Source: Bacillus sp. FSL K6-3431 (lineage in GTDB: Bacteria > Bacillota > Bacilli > Bacillales > Bacillaceae_C). Taken from it: a stretch of 64,000 bases of DNA. The stretch's first letter is position 1. Each line of letters starts with the position of its first letter. Positions 18,025-25,593 of the stretch are shown here, piece after piece. The notes under the pieces were generated by a model. It saw nothing but the letters and a program-made list of their open reading frames with translations, did not search any database and was not told the DNA's origin. A program made the translations under genes and the position numbers. The stretch is taken from NCBI RefSeq assembly GCF_038002605.1, contig NZ_JBBOCT010000001.1, positions 3,844,001 through 3,908,000 on the forward strand, written 5' to 3'.

Positions 18025-19488
18025 ATGGTGAAAATTGTGGTAGGTAGTTTTTATCATGAGACTAATACCTTTAATCCATTTCAAACAAATACAGAAGATT
18101 TTATTTTTGTTGAAGGGGAAGAAATAACAAAACGGCTTGCTAGCACAGAAGTGTTTAATAAGCGGGGTGTGGAGGTTATTCCCAGTATTTATGCAACGGG
18201 CTTATCATCAGGGGTTGTCACTCAAGAAGCATACAGATATTTCGCCGATAAGATTCTTACAACTTTGGAAACGGAGCCCGAAATTGATGGCATTTGGCTG
18301 CATTTACACGGATCAATGGTAGTAGAAAACATCGGATCTGGTGAGCTTGCATTGTTAAAGGAGATAAGGGGATATGTAGGAGATGAGGTACCGATATCTT
18401 TAACCCTGGATATTCATGCGAATAATGCTATTAATCTGAATGAGTATGTGAACATAGTATGTTCATATCGTACAGTTCCACATGTCGACCAGTATGAAAC
18501 CGAGCAAATTACAGCACATCTCTTAATAGATGCAATAGAGAAAAGGTCAATGATTAAACCATCTTTTATTCGTCTCCCAATGGTGATTTCTGGAGAGAAG
18601 GCCCTTGGTGCTGCTGAACCACTTAAATCTATTTTTGCAAAATTAGAAGAGGTCGAAAACAGGGAAGGTATTTTAACCGCATCATTCTTCATTTGCCACG
18701 CATGGAGTGATTCGGAGAACACAGCATCTTCTATAATTGTTACACCACTTTCTGAGTCATATGAGGGAGTAGCGGATGAAGTTGCAAAGGAATTAGCAGA
18801 GTATGTGTATAATAAGCGGAATGAATTTGAATTTGATGCACTTGTACTTGAACCTGAGGAGGCCATAGGTAGAGCGCTAAATGAAAAAGAAAAACCAGTC
18901 TTTATCTCTGACTCGGGAGATAACTCTACGGCTGGTGCACCAGGAATAAATACACTATTGCTTCGGTTATTGAATGAAAAAGAATTAGGGAGTAAGAAAA
19001 TCGCTATTGCTGCAATATTTGATGAAGAAGCCTTTAAACTATTAAATGTATGCAAAGTTGGGGAGCGTATTTCAATAAGAGTTGGAAAAGACTATGATAA
19101 AAATAGCGCACCAGTATTCTTAGAAGGTACACTCAAAGCAAAAGGTGATCTTCTCGGATATTCAAACGTTTCCGCTGATAAGGTAGGTGAGGTATGCACC
19201 GTCACTGTCGGCAACTTAGATGTAGTAATTGCTAATCGGGGAGATTCGTTTATTACAATTAATCATTTTACAAGTGCTGGAATAAATATTAATGATTATG
19301 ACATTATTGTCGTAAAGCAAGGTTATTTGTTCGATGAACTAAGTGCCGTATCCAAATTAGATATTTTAGCAATGACACCGGGTGCAACCTACCAACGAAT
19401 TGAGGACTTGCCCTACCAATTTATTCCCCGCCCTATATTTCCGTTGGATCAGGGGAAAGAGGACTTAACAAGCATATTGCAACTATAA
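18025..19488 (+). CDS. M81-family metallopeptidase (MlrC-like)
   Basis: 487 residues, the normal length of the family named after MlrC (microcystinase), a metal-dependent hydrolase. The N-terminal signature GSFYHETNTFNPF and the metal-site region SLTLDIHANN are present, as is HGSMVVE. The C-terminal domain (SDSGDNSTAGAPG) is also recognisable. Most homologues sit in sugar or amino-acid catabolic operons, and their substrates are not peptides from cyanobacteria. Here it follows the permeases by 46 bp with AGAAGGTGATGA before the ATG. It probably cleaves an amide or peptide bond in the imported compound (inference). Confidence 0.85.
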   Translation: MVKIVVGSFYHETNTFNPFQTNTEDFIFVEGEEITKRLASTEVFNKRGVEVIPSIYATGLSSGVVTQEAYRYFADKILTTLETEPEIDGIWLHLHGSMVVENIGSGELALLKEIRGYVGDEVPISLTLDIHANNAINLNEYVNIVCSYRTVPHVDQYETEQITAHLLIDAIEKRSMIKPSFIRLPMVISGEKALGAAEPLKSIFAKLEEVENREGILTASFFICHAWSDSENTASSIIVTPLSESYEGVADEVAKELAEYVYNKRNEFEFDALVLEPEEAIGRALNEKEKPVFISDSGDNSTAGAPGINTLLLRLLNEKELGSKKIAIAAIFDEEAFKLLNVCKVGERISIRVGKDYDKNSAPVFLEGTLKAKGDLLGYSNVSADKVGEVCTVTVGNLDVVIANRGDSFITINHFTSAGININDYDIIVVKQGYLFDELSAVSKLDILAMTPGATYQRIEDLPYQFIPRPIFPLDQGKEDLTSILQL

Positions 19489-19565
19489 AACAGAAATCGA
19501 ATATAAGAGTGAAAGATATTTGGACAGTAGCATAAAAGATTAATTTTGTTAAAGGAGTACAATAA

Positions 19566-20303
19566 ATGAAAATTATTCAAACGAAAAATTATGATGATAT
19601 GTCAAGAGAAGCTTATAAGGTAATTGCCAATACTCTATCAGAAAATGAACGTGCAGTTATCAATACAACTACAGGCGCTAGCTACGACGGGACTTTTGAG
19701 TTATTAGTGGAAGCAATTAATAATGATAAACTATCAATCAAGAAAGCTATTTTCACAAACTTAGATGAGTATATAGCAAAAAAGAATAAAGCTTTTACAG
19801 TATATACGTATATGCATAAAAAGTTTTATGATTTAATAAAGTCAAAACCTACATACATCGGATTATTAGATGGAGATGTAGAAGACACACAAGCAGAAAT
19901 AGAACGCTATAAGGAGATTCTAAGGAAATATCCACGAGATTTACAAATTGTAGGGTTAGGTGTAAATGCGCATTTAGCTGCAAACGAACCTGGAACATCC
20001 TTTAACTCTCGCTTGTTTCTTGCCGATAGTGATGAATCCACAATTCAAAGTACAATGGGTTATCATAATTTATCACAAGAAGAAGCTCCTACACAAATGC
20101 TTACAATGGGCTTAGCAGATATAATGGAGGCGAAACATATTCTTGTGGCTTCATCGGGTGAAAGAAAAGCCGAAGCTGTGAAAGCAACCCTTGAGGGGCC
20201 AATCAACGAAGATTGCCCTGCATCTATTCTACGGACTCATCCAAACGTTACGTTTATTATGGATGATGCAGCAGCTTCATTATTACAAAATAAATATAAT
20301 TAA
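19566..20303 (+). CDS. NagB-like glucosamine-6-phosphate deaminase/isomerase family protein
   Basis: 245 residues. Family features: nucleotide-fold N-terminus, LDEY with the catalytic Asp67, and the active-site loop GLGVNAHLAANEPGTSF. Compared with true NagB (GxGNDGHIAFNEP) the catalytic Asp is Asn134 and the next Gly is Ala135, while His136 and Glu141 are kept. It may therefore have a changed reaction or substrate rather than being a standard deaminase. Last gene of ABC operon 1, with AAAGGAG before the ATG and a terminator after it. Confidence 0.8.
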   Translation: MKIIQTKNYDDMSREAYKVIANTLSENERAVINTTTGASYDGTFELLVEAINNDKLSIKKAIFTNLDEYIAKKNKAFTVYTYMHKKFYDLIKSKPTYIGLLDGDVEDTQAEIERYKEILRKYPRDLQIVGLGVNAHLAANEPGTSFNSRLFLADSDESTIQSTMGYHNLSQEEAPTQMLTMGLADIMEAKHILVASSGERKAEAVKATLEGPINEDCPASILRTHPNVTFIMDDAAASLLQNKYN

Positions 20304-20312
20304 TCTTATGTT

Positions 20313-20352
20313 TCAAGCCTATAGACATATAAAATGTCCATAGGCTTGATTT
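20313..20352 (+). terminator. Terminator of ABC operon 1
   Basis: TCAAGCCTATAGACA pairs with TGTCCATAGGCTTGA, followed by TTTATTTT. 20353-20656 has an open frame but no start, ribosome binding site or family match; I call nothing there. Confidence 0.85.
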
Positions 20353-20656
20353 ATTTTAATTTAAGGAAACTTAGTGATATTGGTGTTAAGGACTATAAAA
20401 AAGATATTTTTACTCGTAGGCTTGAAAAAGGTAACCACAATTATTTATGGATCATAAGAAAGGGCAACACAAGAAATGGATCCCAATTGGATAAAACTGT
20501 AGCATATGCGTTGTTCATTACATGGGTAATAGAGAAAAAGTTAACGCATCTAGCTGATAATTGTGTGCAGATGCCCCGGCGTACAGAAAACAAGTGCTAA
20601 TATTATATTGCAAGTGAATAGAGGAAAATACCTTGAGTTTATTTTGTTTCATCCAT

Positions 20657-20836
20657 CTATTCCTCAAAAAGATTAGTAAGCTGCACTTCAAATTCGTTTG
20701 TTGGGTCATCCAATGGATAAATGCGTGCTGTATCGCTTTGTTCATTCACATGTTGAATATAGACTCGTTGACCATTATATGTGACCTTTTTTAAGTCAGG
20801 CGATAGTGCGATTTCTCCTGCTCTTTGTTTGTTCAT
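20657..20836 (-). CDS. sspH: H-type small acid-soluble spore protein, copy 1
   Basis: 59 residues from the ATG at 20836, which follows GGAGG by six bases; a longer frame to 20860 exists but is not needed. The sequence MNKQRAGEIALSPDLKKVTY, YIQHVNEQSDTARIYPLDDP matches the SspH family, minor spore proteins made in the forespore. Family members are about 59 residues. It is in tandem with a second, more divergent copy just upstream. Its presence shows that the organism forms endospores. Confidence 0.9.
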   Translation of the reverse strand: MNKQRAGEIALSPDLKKVTYNGQRVYIQHVNEQSDTARIYPLDDPTNEFEVQLTNLFEE

Positions 20837-20856
20837 TCTAATCCCTCCATTATTTT

Positions 20857-21042
20857 TCAAGGTCCTGTTTCAAATAAGCCATCCAAATCTACCAGTTGTA
20901 CATTATTCAGCTCATCAAGAGGGAAAATCGTAGCTGTTTTAGTATTTGTATGTACTTCTTGAAGATATACTGGTATCCCGCGATAATGGACGTTGATCTT
21001 ATTGGTTGAATTCATAATTTCTTGTGCGCGCTGGATGTCCAT
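20857..21042 (-). CDS. sspH: H-type small acid-soluble spore protein, copy 2
   Basis: 61 residues. Same pattern as copy 1: MDIQRAQEIMNSTNKINVHY, VYLQEVHTNTKTATIFPLDE. It is a paralogue, about half identical, and was probably made by tandem duplication. The start ATG at 21042 follows an AGGAGG site. The 20-base gap between the two genes holds the ribosome binding site of copy 1, so they are probably co-transcribed, presumably from a forespore-specific (SigG-type) promoter that I could not place. Confidence 0.88.
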   Translation of the reverse strand: MDIQRAQEIMNSTNKINVHYRGIPVYLQEVHTNTKTATIFPLDELNNVQLVDLDGLFETGP

Positions 21043-21097
21043 AAAAATAATTACCTCCTGTCATAAAAGTTAAATTTATCGCAGATTAACGGGCAGT

Positions 21098-21284
21098 AAA
21101 ACCCCCACTTCAAGGATTTCGAGTAAAAACAATGAAGAGTAAGTCGGGGATCAACTACCCGTAAAGGCCCGATTGGTTCAGGCCGACAGGATGTTGGTCA
21201 CTCAGGCGTTGCCGCAGGACGCGGCGACCTTAGCCTGAGTTCCTTAACAATCAGTGGAGGATGATAGAAAACCCCCACTAATTG
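21098..21284. repeat. GC-rich hairpin element flanked by AAAACCCCCACT direct repeats
   Basis: AAAACCCCCACT occurs at 21098-21109 and 21269-21280. Between them are nested GC-rich inverted repeats: 21201-21239 forms CTCAGGC/GCCTGAG with an inner GTTGCCGC/GCGGCGAC stem, and 21181-21199 is another imperfect palindrome. There is no ORF. It is reminiscent of the structured non-coding end of IS200/IS605-type elements, but that is not proven. Confidence 0.6.
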
Positions 21285-21453
21285 AATTTCGCTTTATTTT
21301 TCTCATGTTCTAAAGAAATTATAAGAGGTAGTAAAAACCATTTTTCTGATCTAATATAATCTAATCTTGCACCGCACTGGCTTATGGTTTGAACAGGGAA
21401 TATTGATCCACACAATTTAAAGTTTTTCTCATATGAAACCCGCTATATGCAAC

Positions 21454-21682
21454 TGTAAATGCTTGATATCCAATACTGTACACCTGCTTATGTTTAGTTT
21501 GTGGGATTCATATATAAGTTGTCTGTAAACACGTTATTGGGAGTCCAAGTCTCATCAGGCAGCTTAACGAAGACCAAATCGAAACGGTAGGACAATTGCC
21601 AAGGGAGCTTGTCATCCTTGCTAAATACGAAAATGTTGGGATTGGGACTGTGGAAAGATTATTTGAGCAGTTGAAGGGAAGC
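21454..21682. pseudogene. Chimeric scar: LysR start region joined to the DUF4145 gene 3' end
   Basis: 21454-21540 repeats 9570-9655 (start and upstream region of the LysR gene) with few mismatches. From 21538 the sequence repeats 11800-11945 (C-terminal codons of the DUF4145 gene). Everything between the two segments is missing. It is a decayed, internally deleted copy of the 9.5-12 kb block. Confidence 0.85.
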
Positions 21683-22098
21683 AGGGAAATTAAAAAGCAA
21701 AAAATGCTTCTTTTCTAATAGAGGTTTCAATATTATTGATCCGAGTACTATCCAATTTTATTTATAAAAATTTCGGAAAATGTAAAAAGTATCAAATGCT
21801 ACCACTGTTTCAATAGCGAGAAGCGGGAGCAAATGTGGTAAAACATGAGCATCATCAATATAGAAATGAAGTGCTGTTAAACTAAAAACTAGATGCGGAA
21901 GTAAAACGGCTGATGTGTGGGGTATCAGGCTTTATTCAGGATCTTATTCACTAAATTACTTCGAAAATATTAAGAAGGTATTTTCTTGAAATATTCAGAT
22001 TTGTCACAATGTATATGCTACAATAAAAGAGCAATATAATAGGTTTCTCACGGGCGGTCGGCACACAGTTCCTCCAATTAGGAGGGAGGTGATGCCGT

Positions 22099-22182
22099 AT
22101 GACAGTTTTCGAATCGTTGACCAGTATGATTGCATTTGCAATCTTGGTTGTGGCCATTCTGTCATTCCATAAAAAAGACTAA
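22099..22182 (+). CDS. Holin-like type I toxin peptide
   Basis: 27 residues: MTVFESLTSM, a hydrophobic helix and a basic end (FHKKD). This is the pattern of the putative holin-like toxins of Firmicutes, membrane peptides of type I toxin-antitoxin loci. The start is preceded by GGAGGTGATG, a very strong site. CCTCC at 22071-22075 can pair with GGAGG at 22081-22085, partly hiding it. The gene is too short for ordinary ORF finding. Just downstream are a minus-strand promoter and terminator suited to an antisense RNA (separate entry). Toxicity is inferred from the family and layout. Confidence 0.7.
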   Translation: MTVFESLTSMIAFAILVVAILSFHKKD

Positions 22183-22217
22183 AACCGCCCATGAGTTTAC
22201 CCAGCTCTGGCGGTTTT
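22171..22217 (-). terminator. Terminator of the antisense RNA
   Basis: AAAACCGCC (22181-22189) pairs with GGCGGTTTT (22209-22217); a run of A at 22171-22176 gives the U tract on the minus strand. Confidence 0.65.
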
Positions 22218-22265
22218 AGCACGTTCATTGTGCCGACCCCCATAAAAGGGAACCAGCTATTGCGT

Positions 22266-22303
22266 AACCGTTTCGATGTATCGAGCATCGAAGCGGTTTT
22301 TTT
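22266..22303 (+). terminator. Terminator of the toxin transcript
   Basis: AACCGTTTCGATG pairs with CATCGAAGCGGTT around TATCGAG and is followed by TTTTT. Confidence 0.85.
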
Positions 22304-22418
22304 AATTTATGACCTTATTGAACATATTATACCCTAATATTGTTCATTTGAAAACGTATATACATTCGGCTATTTTTAAAATGAACTGGCAACTTTCTAA
22401 AATGCGAGAAACCATAAT

Positions 22419-22537
22419 ACGGTTCCGATTTCTTTTAAATGAAAAGGCTAGGGGGAAAAGTGATGAGCAAATTATTAGTGAAGGAATATCCCGTGATGAT
22501 TATTCCATCGTTGGCTGTAACAGTAAGCCGTTGCTAG
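22419..22537 (+). pseudogene. Truncated copy of the phage replication gene at 24696
   Basis: Begins at ACGGTTCCGATTTCTTTTA and matches 24648-24755 closely, including the ribosome binding site and the first about 20 codons (MSKLLVKEYPVMIIPSLAV). It then diverges and stops at 22537 after 24 codons. Confidence 0.85.
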
Positions 22538-22630
22538 AGGATTAGAAGTAGGCTATTATTATTATTATTAATGACAAAACCATTCCCATTTAAGTTATAT
22601 GTTTAACTCTAGGCGCCATCGGCTCTTAGG

Positions 22631-22690
22631 GCAAGCCAATCCATCTTGAGGGTTTAAAAACTAATTCAAGACGGCTCTTGTGCTTTTTTT
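22631..22690 (+). terminator. Hairpin with T run upstream of the M20 gene
   Basis: CATCTTGA and TTCAAGA pair inside an outer imperfect stem, followed by TTTTTTT. It lies only 25 bp before the next gene's start, so it may attenuate that gene or mark the end of an older transcript. Confidence 0.5.
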
Positions 22691-22715
22691 CTATAGGAGA
22701 GGGGTAATTTTCAAT

Positions 22716-23939
22716 ATGAAAGATGTGCAAGAACGAATTGAAAGACATATAGATACATTGAGTTGGTTTACTTCCACACCAGGAAGAGGCACGACTCGTC
22801 TTACTTATAGTAAAGAGGATTTACAGGCAAGGAATTATATTAAAGAAAAGATGAAGGAATATGGATTAAAGGTTAGAGAAGATGGGGTTGGAAATATATT
22901 TGGTAAACTTGAAGGAACTTTAAAAGACGCACCGAGTGTGCTAATAGGTTCGCATTTTGACTCTGTCCCAAATGGGGGTAACTATGATGGTCCTGCAGGG
23001 ATAGTAGCAGGGCTTGAAGTAGCCGCTCTCTTTTCAAAAAATCATATTAAACCTAAATATCCTTTAGAAGTCATTGCTCTTGTCGAAGAAGAGGGAGGAA
23101 GGTTCGGAGCAGGATTAATGGGATCAAGAGGGATTGTTGGGTTACTTAGCGAGGATGAATTTAAGCAAATAAATGATAAAGACGGAATCTCAACAGAAGA
23201 GGCGATGGCAAGTATTGGGCTTAATAGCACACTTCCGAAAAAAAGAGACCCAAAAACAATAAAGGCATTCCTTGAATTACATATCGAGCAAGGGCCGATT
23301 CTTGAGGAAAAAAATATTCCGATTGGTGTAGTAGAGTCAATTGTAGGATTAACTCAATTAGAGGTAACAATAACAGGCCAAGCAGGACATGCAGGAACAA
23401 CACCAATGGACCGCAGATATGATGCATTAGTAACAACGGCCAAGATTATTGCTCAGTTGCCAGAACTTGCAATTGGTGAAGGGACAGTTATAACGACTGG
23501 GCGCCTTCATGTATTTCCAAACGGAGCAAATGTGATCCCGGAAAAAACAGTGTTCTCAATTGATATTCGATCTAGTAAAGAAGAACATGTATTGGATGTC
23601 ATCCAAAAGGTAGAAGAATTAATAGAGTCATATAGTGGTCATGGTATGCAAACATCTGTAGAACAATCTTTATATATTCCACCAAAAGCAATGAATCAAG
23701 ACATTATGTCCCTTTTGAAGGAAAAATGTGATGAGTTAAAAATTGAATACAGTCCCATTCATAGTGGTGCGGGTCACGATGCTATGGTCTTCTCGGATTT
23801 TACTGACGTAGCGATGCTATTTGTTCCTAGTAAAAACGGATTAAGTCATTGTCCGGAAGAGTGGTCAGATTCTCGTGATATAGAAAAAGCTGTGTATATT
23901 CTGTTTGAGGCAGCCAAGAAGTTAACGGAAGCAGAGTAG
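22716..23939 (+). CDS. M20-family amidohydrolase (allantoate/N-carbamoyl amino acid hydrolase type)
   Basis: 407 residues. Cytosolic zinc hydrolase that splits carbamoyl or ureido bonds. Family blocks: GSHFDSVPNGGNYDGPAG with metal-binding His and Asp, EEEGGRFGAGLMGSRG with the catalytic Glu pair, HIEQGPILEE, GQAGHAGTTPMDRR from the lid domain, and SGAGHDAM near the C-terminus. The frame is open to 22680, but ATG at 22716 follows GGAGAGGGG. No purine or hydantoin genes are adjacent, so the substrate (allantoate, N-carbamoyl amino acid or ureidoglycine-like) is open. Monocistronic. Confidence 0.9.
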   Translation: MKDVQERIERHIDTLSWFTSTPGRGTTRLTYSKEDLQARNYIKEKMKEYGLKVREDGVGNIFGKLEGTLKDAPSVLIGSHFDSVPNGGNYDGPAGIVAGLEVAALFSKNHIKPKYPLEVIALVEEEGGRFGAGLMGSRGIVGLLSEDEFKQINDKDGISTEEAMASIGLNSTLPKKRDPKTIKAFLELHIEQGPILEEKNIPIGVVESIVGLTQLEVTITGQAGHAGTTPMDRRYDALVTTAKIIAQLPELAIGEGTVITTGRLHVFPNGANVIPEKTVFSIDIRSSKEEHVLDVIQKVEELIESYSGHGMQTSVEQSLYIPPKAMNQDIMSLLKEKCDELKIEYSPIHSGAGHDAMVFSDFTDVAMLFVPSKNGLSHCPEEWSDSRDIEKAVYILFEAAKKLTEAE

Positions 23940-24000
23940 ATATGATTCATACAAAAATTATGCGTGAGAATGCAAAACATATATATTATTAATTTTATTG

Positions 24001-24034
24001 TGGCGTATCTAATTTATGTTAGGTGCGCTTTTTT
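24001..24034 (+). terminator. Terminator of the M20 gene
   Basis: GGCGTATCTAA pairs with TTAGGTGCGC, followed by TTTTTT. Confidence 0.7.
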
Positions 24035-24120
24035 GGTGCGACTGGATTAAAAGGGCTAGACCATTTGTATGGTCGTGGAATCTTGCCATATATGGAACCG
24101 TACACAGATTGATTGGTGTG

Positions 24121-24153
24121 GGAGGTCGGCTAATCAATTAATGATTAACCTCC
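24121..24153. terminator. Hairpin GGAGG...CCTCC
   Basis: GGAGGTCGGCTAATCA pairs imperfectly with TGATTAACCTCC. It is not followed by a clear T run; it lies downstream of the broken VWA gene. Confidence 0.4.
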
Positions 24154-24215
24154 TACTCGATTAATTATTCATATTCCAAAGGATTGGGTGTTTTACTAAA
24201 GTTTCCTTCACGGGT

Positions 24216-24537
24216 TTAAGCCCTTCCCGTCCCTATATGTCCATAAATCCGCAATCCGACATTCCCGTCTTTTGGCAGTCCCTTCATAAAATTCGTAATA
24301 GCCGGCTCTTCAGGCCCTTGGAAATTTTGCTGAAAAATAGCCAATAATTCATTATAATATCCATCCCCGTTGTTCTGAAGCTCCCCGGAAATATCAGGAA
24401 AATCCTTCGTTAATTCATCCATCTGCTTCTGTTCTTCCGAATTAAAACTGTCTATATAATCAAGCTGGCCGAGGAAGTGGCGCTAACTGACCGTCTATTT
24501 GACCGTTCAAATGTTGGGTTGTAAAAGTAAATTTCAT
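24216..24537 (-). pseudogene. Broken relative of the VWA lipoprotein gene
   Basis: Reading from about 24537: LAPLP, then after a frameshift SEEQKQMDELTKDFPDISGE, YYNELLAIFQQNFQGPEEPA, then directly NFMKGLPKDGNVGLRIYGH. Each piece matches the gene at 636-2054 (LAALP, EEQKEMDKLTKDLPDISEE, YYHDLLAVFQQDFHGPEEL, NFVKGLPKEANVGLRVYGH). The segment between GPEE and NFMKG, which holds the metal site, is deleted, and everything after GTG is lost. There is no lipobox. It cannot make a working VWA protein. Confidence 0.85.
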
Positions 24538-24607
24538 ATATTTTCTTCAACTAAGGTGTCCTTTTTCCAAATTCCTGTATATATAAAGGGCAGGAGGCGG
24601 CGAACCG

Positions 24608-24649
24608 ATGCAAGAGTTTAAAATGACTTGGTTTGGTCATGAAAGCTGA
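24608..24649 (+). pseudogene. Possible stub of a metallo-beta-lactamase-fold hydrolase
   Basis: GGAGGCGGCGAACCG precedes ATG and 13 codons (MQEFKMTWFGHES), then a stop. The ending resembles the start of UlaG-like hydrolases (TWxGHxS). It is cut at the junction with the duplicated segment that begins at about 24648. Confidence 0.3.
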
Positions 24650-24695
24650 AACGGTTCCGATTTCTTTTAAAATGAAAAGGCTAGGGGGAAAAGTG

Positions 24696-25454
24696 ATGAG
24701 CAAATTATTAATGAAGGAATATCCCGTGATGATTATTCCATCGCTGGCTGTAAAACTAGGGTTGAATGAGGCGATAGTGCTACAGCAAATTCATTATTGG
24801 TTAGAGACAAGCTCGCATCTGCAGAATGGACGAAAGTGGATTTATAACACGTATAAGGATTTGCAGATGCAATTTCCATTTTGGTCAGAGAGCACGATTA
24901 AGCGGATGATGAAGGCGTTGGAAAAGCAGGGGTATGTTACAGCTAGCAATTTTAATCGTTTAAAAATGGATCAGACGAAATGGTATAGCATCAATTATGA
25001 GAAGCTTGCTGAATTAGAGGGAGTGTGTCGAAATGAGCAGACCGCTATTCAGAATGAGCCAATCCATGACGCAGATTGCCCTGGACATGAGATGGGTTTG
25101 GTACGAGCAATACCAGAGATTACTACAGAGACTACGACAGAGACTACGACAGAGACTACGACAGAAGATAATACTATCCCTTTTTACGAAGTGATTGCAT
25201 ACTTGAATGAAAAAACGAAATCCTCCTACAAAGCAGGCACAAAGAAGACGCAGGCTTTCATTCGCGCACGCTGGAAGGAAGGTTTTACATTGGCTGATTT
25301 TAAGAAGGTTATTGACTTGAAAACAGCAGAATGGCTGCATGATCCCCATTGGAATAAGTATTTACGGCCGGAGACATTATTTGGGACGAAGTTTGAGTCT
25401 TATTTGAACCAAAGGCTTACTCAAAAACAGTGGAGTGAGGAGGACTTTGATTAG
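24696..25454 (+). CDS. Phage-type replication protein with conserved C-terminal domain
   Basis: 252 residues from ATG 24696, preceded by GGGGGAAAAGTG; the longer frame from 24633 includes copied upstream sequence. The N-terminus (PSLAVKLGLNEAIVLQQIHYWL ... KWIYNTYKDLQMQFPFWSESTIKRMMKALEKQG) is a winged helix of replication-initiation type. A Thr/Glu repeat (TETTTETTTETTTE) links it to the conserved phage C-terminal domain (FYEVIAYLNEKTKSSYK ... DFKKVIDLKTAEW). It is normally part of a prophage replication module; no other phage genes are adjacent, so it is a stranded remnant that still reads as intact. Confidence 0.8.
   Translation: MSKLLMKEYPVMIIPSLAVKLGLNEAIVLQQIHYWLETSSHLQNGRKWIYNTYKDLQMQFPFWSESTIKRMMKALEKQGYVTASNFNRLKMDQTKWYSINYEKLAELEGVCRNEQTAIQNEPIHDADCPGHEMGLVRAIPEITTETTTETTTETTTEDNTIPFYEVIAYLNEKTKSSYKAGTKKTQAFIRARWKEGFTLADFKKVIDLKTAEWLHDPHWNKYLRPETLFGTKFESYLNQRLTQKQWSEEDFD
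25122..25166 (+). repeat. 12-bp in-frame tandem repeat (ACTACGACAGAG)
   Basis: About three and a half units coding TTTE repeats in the linker of the phage replication protein. Units are identical at DNA level, so copy number may vary between strains. Confidence 0.8.
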
Positions 25455-25505
25455 ATGACTAAACGGGAGACTTTTAAGCTACTAATTAAATCCGCTGTAT
25501 GCGGT

Positions 25506-25539
25506 AGAGGTTTTAGCTACCCTCTCAAAAAAACTAAGG
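25506..25539 (+). ncRNA. preQ1-I riboswitch aptamer
   Basis: AGAGGTTTTAGCTACCCTCT, then an A-rich tail and ACTAAGG, matches the class I preQ1 aptamer (P1 stem AGAGG/CCTCT, loop, A-rich strand, terminal CTAAGG). A terminator follows at once and the next gene is a queuosine-precursor-type transporter, which fits the known role: preQ1 binding favours termination. Confidence 0.92.
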
Positions 25540-25540
25540 A

Positions 25541-25574
25541 AAACAGTACTCTTTTCTTAGAGTGCTGTTTTTTT
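25541..25574 (+). terminator. Expression-platform terminator of the preQ1 riboswitch
   Basis: AAACAGTACTC pairs with GAGTGCTGTTT and is followed by TTTT, immediately after the aptamer. Confidence 0.85.
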
Positions 25575-25593
25575 ATGCAAAGGAGAAGAAATT

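Larger units (their letters stand above)
22163..22318 (-). ncRNA. Candidate antisense antitoxin RNA
   Basis: Minus-strand TATAAT lies at 22331-22326. Transcription would start near 22318 and run leftwards to the hairpin AAAACCGCC/GGCGGTTTT at 22171-22217, which on the minus strand ends in TTTTTT. The RNA, about 150 nt, would overlap the 3' part of the toxin message, as in TxpA/RatA-type loci. The -35 match is weak. Confidence 0.5.

Noticed and set aside
20334..20600. 88-codon frame after the NagB-like gene
   Set aside because: Starts inside the terminator hairpin, has no ribosome binding site and no recognisable family; possibly old decayed coding DNA.
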